Source: Eupeodes corollae
Lineage: Eukaryota; Arthropoda; Insecta; Diptera; Syrphidae
Length of the DNA: 64,000 nucleotides
Reading direction: 5' to 3'
NCBI RefSeq assembly: GCF_945859685.1
Contig: NC_079147.1
Coordinates: forward strand, 96,278,315-96,342,314
The notes beneath the pieces are model-generated. The model did no database searches and was not told the DNA's origin. It saw only the letters and a list, made by a program, of their open reading frames with translations. Positions 59,540 through 64,000 of this stretch are shown here, in pieces. The translations under genes were made by a program, and so were the position numbers. Within the stretch, counting starts at the first letter, position 1; each line of letters begins with the position of its first letter.

Positions 59540-60690
59540 ATCCCCTTTGGACCGTTGAATGTAAGTAGTTCAAATCTGATATTCACAAAATAAACGCTGG
59601 TGTACCCCAGAGCTCCGTTTTATCTTCGACGCTCTTTTTATTTTTATAAATAATCTTTTGTCTGAAAATTCTAACGCACTTAATTCTTTCGCTAATGATA
59701 GTAGACTTAGCGTTTTTGGATTCTTATCCTTGTTATTCGTAGTACCCGTAGCATGATGGTGCGTCTTGGGTTCGATTCCTGCATATGTCATCTAAAGTCG
59801 TTTTACGGGTACTGCCTCTTGTGAGGAATTGATAAATTCTCCAAGAGTAACTCTTGTCATGAAAAAGTGCTTTCTGAAATTAGCCGTTCGGATTCGGCAT
59901 ATAAACTGTAGGTCCTCTCCATTCCTGACAAAATTACTCGCACACATGAATGGTTCAGATTTGTAAGTCAATAGGCCTTAGTTCCCAACGGACTGTTGCG
60001 CCAACTAATTTTCATTTTGTATCCTTGTTTTTCGATTGTGGACTACCAACGGCAACATATAATAAGCTCATTAAATTCTGATCTTGACAGTATTCTCAAA
60101 TGGGGAATAAAAAATGTGTTGAGTTTAATGCTTCAAAAAATCAATTCTGTCTACGGTCGCAAAAGCGTAACCTTCTTCTGTTCTAGGTATGCGCATCACA
60201 AGCCATCTCTTGTAGAGAGCACATATTTTTTTGTAGCCAAAAAGTGTTTAGGTTTGCTCCTGATCTGGCTATAATTTACAAAGGTTTCATTCATCTAAAC
60301 TCAATAACGGACTTGACTCTTTGGATTGAATTGAAAATAGAGTTCTTAAAATGATAGGAGATAGTTCTCTTAACGAGACATTTGTTTTTCTTGAAGACCA
60401 CCTCAAGGTCTCTTGGGTATATAATTGTTTTCTTTTTATTTCTATAAACAATACTGTAGGGATATAGCCAGTTGTATTCCTTCCCTCACACAACTCAGTT
60501 GACCCTTAAGCCCAATTTTGGATGTACTGTTAAGTATGCAGGAATTCTTTCTTCAGCCGCACTACACGAATGTGGAATGCCTTACAAGTGGACTGCTTTA
60601 ACAGGCTCAATATTTCAAGTACAATGTGCAGACGGATAAAAGGTCAAACATTAAAAATATTGTCTGTTGTTGTTTAAAGGCTGTTTTCTA
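59540..60690 (+). pseudogene. LINE family A, RT palm to C-terminus, interrupted by a SINE
   Basis: Plus strand: INAGVPQSSVLSSTLFLFLI (motif B, about 59593-59655), NSFANDSRLSVFGFL (motif C where relatives have FADDST: the first Asp of the pair is Asn), then the SINE. After it come SLNSDLDSILKWGIKNVLSL (60060-60130), LDSLD and IENRVLKMIGDSSL (about 60308-60365), and finally RNSFFSRTTRMWNALQVDCF (about 60540-60600). Stops and frame changes throughout. Same family as 2155-4165 and 19486-19625. Confidence 0.82.
59740..60019 (+). mobile_element. SINE inside the LINE A copy, with target duplication
   Basis: Starts AGTACCCGTAGCATGATGG; part of the head is deleted, and box B (GGTTCGATTCC) is kept. 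The body is typical and it ends CGGACTGTTGCGCCAACTAA. Flanked by a 15-base duplication with one mismatch: TATCCTTGTTATTCG at 59725-59739 and TATCCTTGTTTTTCG at 60020-60034. The LINE frame picks up again right after the second copy. Confidence 0.92.
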
Positions 60691-62399
60691 ATTCTAAAAG
60701 AATTTTGTTTTTCTGAAAAATGTCTTTACCTTCTTTCTTTTAAAATGTATCCATTAAAACAAATTTAAAAAAAAAAAAACAATTTAACTAGCACGTAGTT
60801 GAAATATTTTCCCGTGTAATAAAAACAGTCCTTAAGAGCTCAAAAATATTTTGAAATTAAAATTCTTCTTCTAATACATTCCTATATATACCTTCTTAAA
60901 ACCTTCTCGTACTCCATATTTAAAGTTCGCTAAACCTGGAAGTTAAAACAAATTAAACTCTTTCCTGTTGTTTTGGAATTTTCTAGGTGGGTAATTAAAA
61001 TTTAAGGAAATAATTTGAAACTGAATTCTTTGTCCACTAAGGACAATAAGGAATAAGCTCTTTTTGTTTATATTTTTACTGCCAACTATTAAGTAAGCCT
61101 GATGCACGAGTAAGTAGAGTATATAAGAACAATATGGTACCTACCTAAGTATTGAAGTTATATTTCTTCCATTTAACTAAACTGTCAGTTTCTCTTTCTC
61201 TCTCTATCAATCTGAATTTTATTTTATATTTTATGTTATTATTTCAGATATTTCATACAATTTATTAAATGTCCGACGGATGATGTCGACTGTGATGTAG
61301 TGTAACTCTTTGCCTCCCCAAGACTGTAATTTATAAATGGAATCTGGGAAGGGTTGTGTAAATAACAATAAATTACAATTTAATTTCGAAGTGTGTATAC
61401 CAAGACTTTCCTTGGGGAGGTTTTTACCCTTCGGGCAACAGTTTAAGACCCTTCTGGTTATGGAAATAGAATTCATTTATATATGTACATGTACAAGAAA
61501 TAGGCCTTGTTGGAAATCTAATAAAATGTTGCTATTGTAGAAACACATTTAAGTAGAAGGGATTGTTTTCATTGTATCTTATTGCGATTTTCTTTTTGGG
61601 GGTAGTTAAGGATTGAATAATGAAACAATATTTTAATGAAACACTAACTTTAATAGAATGTTTTTTTCTTTCATTTAAATTAATTAAACATTGAATATGA
61701 CTTAAAAAGAACCTGCCGTGTAAAAAAAATAAAGCTTGTATTCTTAACCTATATATTTAGTAAAGAAACCATTGACCTTGAATGCAAATCAAAGCGATTT
61801 TTTTCTTATTTTCCATTTGACCTAAAGTTCATAAACCACAAAGGCAATTAAATTATATTTTAACAAGTTTTATGCACAAATTACGAGATTGTACACAGAT
61901 AAATCACAAAATAAACTTCTGCACTAATTTAATATAATTTGCTTATAATTTATGAACTCTTAATGATTCGAGTTGAACTGGTCAGTTTTATCTGTTTTAA
62001 TTGCTGATAGGATTGAATTTCTGACTAAAATGCAGACAAGTCATTTGCCTTATATAAGGTAAAGTAATTAAATTTTAATCAAAGATAAGGATATTTATTT
62101 CCAATTTATTTTAATTACAATTTATATACATGTATATAATACATTTTGAAAAAATTCATACGTAATTAATACCGTCCAACAAAATGAATGAACTTTATGC
62201 ACTTTTGTTGAACGAAGGTCAAGATTATCAATTTTATTTTAACTGGTTTTTAAAGAAGGCTTAAGAAAACTAAGCGAAAGTTTTTGTTTCATAGATCGTC
62301 AGGATTATCACAATAACACATGACGAAAATGTCTGTTTCAGGAGCGTTAACAATGGCATTTTTATAAATTGCAACACATTGGTAAATAAAGGTTTTTTA
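60691..62399. other. No supported gene
   Basis: AT-rich, with a CTCTTTCTCTCTCTATC run at 61193-61209. Overlapping frames on both strands at 61231-61540 are unassigned; a TTATTTCAG at 61239-61247 could be an acceptor but no open exon follows. Confidence 0.5.
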
Positions 62400-63370
62400 A
62401 AAGGTTTTTTTTTTAATTTGCGCCGGTAGATTTTGGTGCCTCGTGGCGGCCATTTTGCTATGCTCACATCTGTCAAATCCAATCCTTTGTTCATTATTCA
62501 GTTGTTTATGCCAAATCATCATGGCAAGTTTGAACAGCACGTTCAAATGATAAGACTTTACCCATTGCGCCAATTATATGGTTGACGTAGTGGCCCTTCA
62601 CAGTCGACTCTTGAGCGTCTGGTCGCCAAATTTAAGACGACCGGTTGGGTAAACAATCAGCCAAAACCCTTACGTTTAAGAACTCAAGAACTCAAGCAGA
62701 ACCCGACGCAGTCTATTCCTGGCCGTGCACAAGAAATCGGTCTTTCGCAGACTTCCACTTGGGGAATTTTTGGCGTCGGAACTTTGGTCTACATCCGTAG
62801 AAGATCCAACTAACCCAGGAGCTCAAAGTTCATGACCATAGACAACGTTGTTTGTTCACTGACTGGGCTTCGTATCGTTTGGAAGAGGACCCCAATTTTG
62901 GCCGAAAAACCATCTTTAGTGACGATTCGCATTTTTGGATGGCAACAACAAGCAAAATTGCCGTATATGGGACGACACCAACCTACGCGAGGCTCACTAG
63001 GTGATAACGCATCCTCTAGAAGGTACCGGTTGGTGTGGGTTTTGGGTCCGTACTTTTTTTAAACGACGTTAGTGAGGTGGTCACCGTCAACAACGAACGC
63101 TACATAACGATGATGACTAATTTCTTATGGCCCAAATTAAACCATATGGACCTTAGTTTTGCATGAACGATTTGAGTGTAAGGTTTTCTCTCGCAGGAGT
63201 GATGTCAATTGGCCACCAAGGTCATGTGATTTGACCCCGCTAGACCTTTTCTTGTGAGGTTTCTTGAAGTCACAGGTCTATGCAAATAAACCACAATCGA
63301 CCGATTCCCTAAAGGTGAACATAATACAGGCCATCACTCAAATTCAGCTGGATCTATGCGGAAGAGTCAT
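62400..63370 (+). pseudogene. Mariner, DD41D type (subfamily 3), broken
   Basis: Plus strand, several frames: MIRLYPLRQLYG, stop, STLERLVAKFKTTG (HTH region), IPGRAQEIGLSQTSTWGIF, HDHRQRCLFTDWASY-type reading, IFSDDSHFWMATTSKI where relatives have SDEAHFWLNG (first Asp present), then VTVNNERYITMMTNFLW. After a deletion come SRRSDVNWPPRSCDLTPLDL, a stop and the tail VYANKPQSTDSLKVNIIQAI. The second Asp motif (QQDGAT) is missing: the sequence jumps from LNHMDL to LHERF. Fragment 57705-58080 is the same subfamily. Confidence 0.8.
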
Positions 63371-63389
63371 TGAAATAAGACCACTTATC

Positions 63390-63535
63390 ATTGTCATTCA
63401 CGTTTCGTATGGTAATCAAACTGGTTTCATTGAGCTTAGAAGAAAGCCTCAAGATTCATGAAGTATCATAATGGGCCGTTAAACTGGTCTTAATGTTTCC
63501 TACTCAATCATGGACTGCCACTTTAACTTAATATA
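63390..63535 (+). mobile_element. LINE family C, 3' end only
   Basis: Contains CTGGTTTCATTGAGC, AAGAAAGCCTCAAGATTCAT, CATAATGGGCC and GACTGCCACTTTAACTTAAT, matching the 3' end in the inverted-repeat arms (22490-22604). It directly follows the mariner remnant. Confidence 0.75.
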
Positions 63536-64000
63536 AGTCCTTTTGTGAAATGCCTAATATTCTAAGTTATTCCTGAGCAATGAAAATGATTTTTTGTCGG
63601 CTAAGAAGATGCTAAACACTGGAGTAAACGCTACCAAGAGTACAAGCTGTGACCATTTACATATTTTTGAATTGTAATTTTACCATTTCAATACGTTTGT
63701 ATAGCTTGTATGGTTCCAGTTTTAGTTATGACAAAGTTTTAAATTTTCAAATGTCGAGAGATGACAACTTCAAAAGTGTATAAAACTTTAGAGGCGTCGA
63801 TTTTATAGTAAGTAAGTAAAAGTTGTTGTTCACATGAAGACGTATACGTACATAAATTTACTTGTCATGCTAATGAAATTCTAAGAATTATACAGCCCGG
63901 TCACTTTAACTGTTTTCCTTCTTATCACAGTCGTTGTACTGGTAAGGTAACTTATTTTTATTTTCTTAATTTACAAGTTATCTTAGAAAAGTTTTCTTAC
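63536..64000. other. No supported feature
   Basis: AT-rich sequence to the window end; nothing recognised. Confidence 0.5.

Noticed and set aside
61231..61540. Overlapping frames on both strands after TTATTTCAG
   Set aside because: Neither product resembles a known family and no donor or conserved motif supports an exon.
1..64000. CRISPR arrays, bacterial operons, rRNA genes, LTR retrotransposons
   Set aside because: No regularly spaced direct repeats, no ribosome-binding-site gene clusters, no rRNA-like blocks, and no gag/protease/integrase motifs or paired LTRs were seen.

Overview
This is a eukaryotic, insect-like window, most likely from a fly. It is very AT-rich with long non-coding stretches, has spliceosomal GT/AG exon borders, and is crowded with decayed transposons. 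The families recognised are Jockey-, RTE- and RNase H-bearing non-LTR retrotransposons, DD41D mariners, a pogo-type element, a piggyBac relative, a Helitron and a tRNA-derived SINE. The species cannot be named from the sequence. Almost every longer open frame is either a transposon remnant or a chance frame; no complete host gene is present.

Layout. 1-9.8 kb: SINE pieces, a minus-strand Jockey-type LINE (family A, 2.2-4.2 kb), an RTE-type LINE (5.8-7.1 kb) and a short very GC-rich island (8.64-8.67 kb). 9.8-14.6 kb: nested block in which a LINE of family B carries a 1.38 kb pogo-type element with matching terminal inverted repeats, followed by an RNase H LINE (family C) split by a mariner. 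14.6-21.6 kb: mostly unassigned, with low-complexity tracts. 21.6-25.8 kb: the most striking structure, a Helitron 3' region holding two ~1.9 kb inverted-repeat arms that are almost identical, plus a second, 154 bp identical inverted pair placed asymmetrically. 27.4-32.4 kb: two short minus-strand exons with matching codon phase, separated by a ~4.9 kb intron stuffed with mariners and SINEs; this is the best evidence for a host gene. 33-41.7 kb: two mariners, SINEs and a second, older pogo copy. 44.3-45.7 kb: second family B LINE. 47.7-48.9 kb: less AT-rich promoter-like region. 50.1-53.8 kb: mariner with near-identical ends, piggyBac fossil, possible hAT-like non-autonomous element. 57.7-63.5 kb: mariner, LINE and SINE remnants nested in each other.

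How the parts relate. Several insertions can be ordered: the pogo element sits inside family B coding sequence, a SINE sits inside the older pogo copy, SINEs sit inside a mariner and inside a family A LINE (two with clear target-site duplications), and a mariner sits inside family C. The SINE has a pol III type tRNA head and a 3' end that matches the 3' end of the RTE LINE in this window, which suggests the RTE machinery mobilised it. All coding calls rest on reading motifs by eye; no database search was possible.
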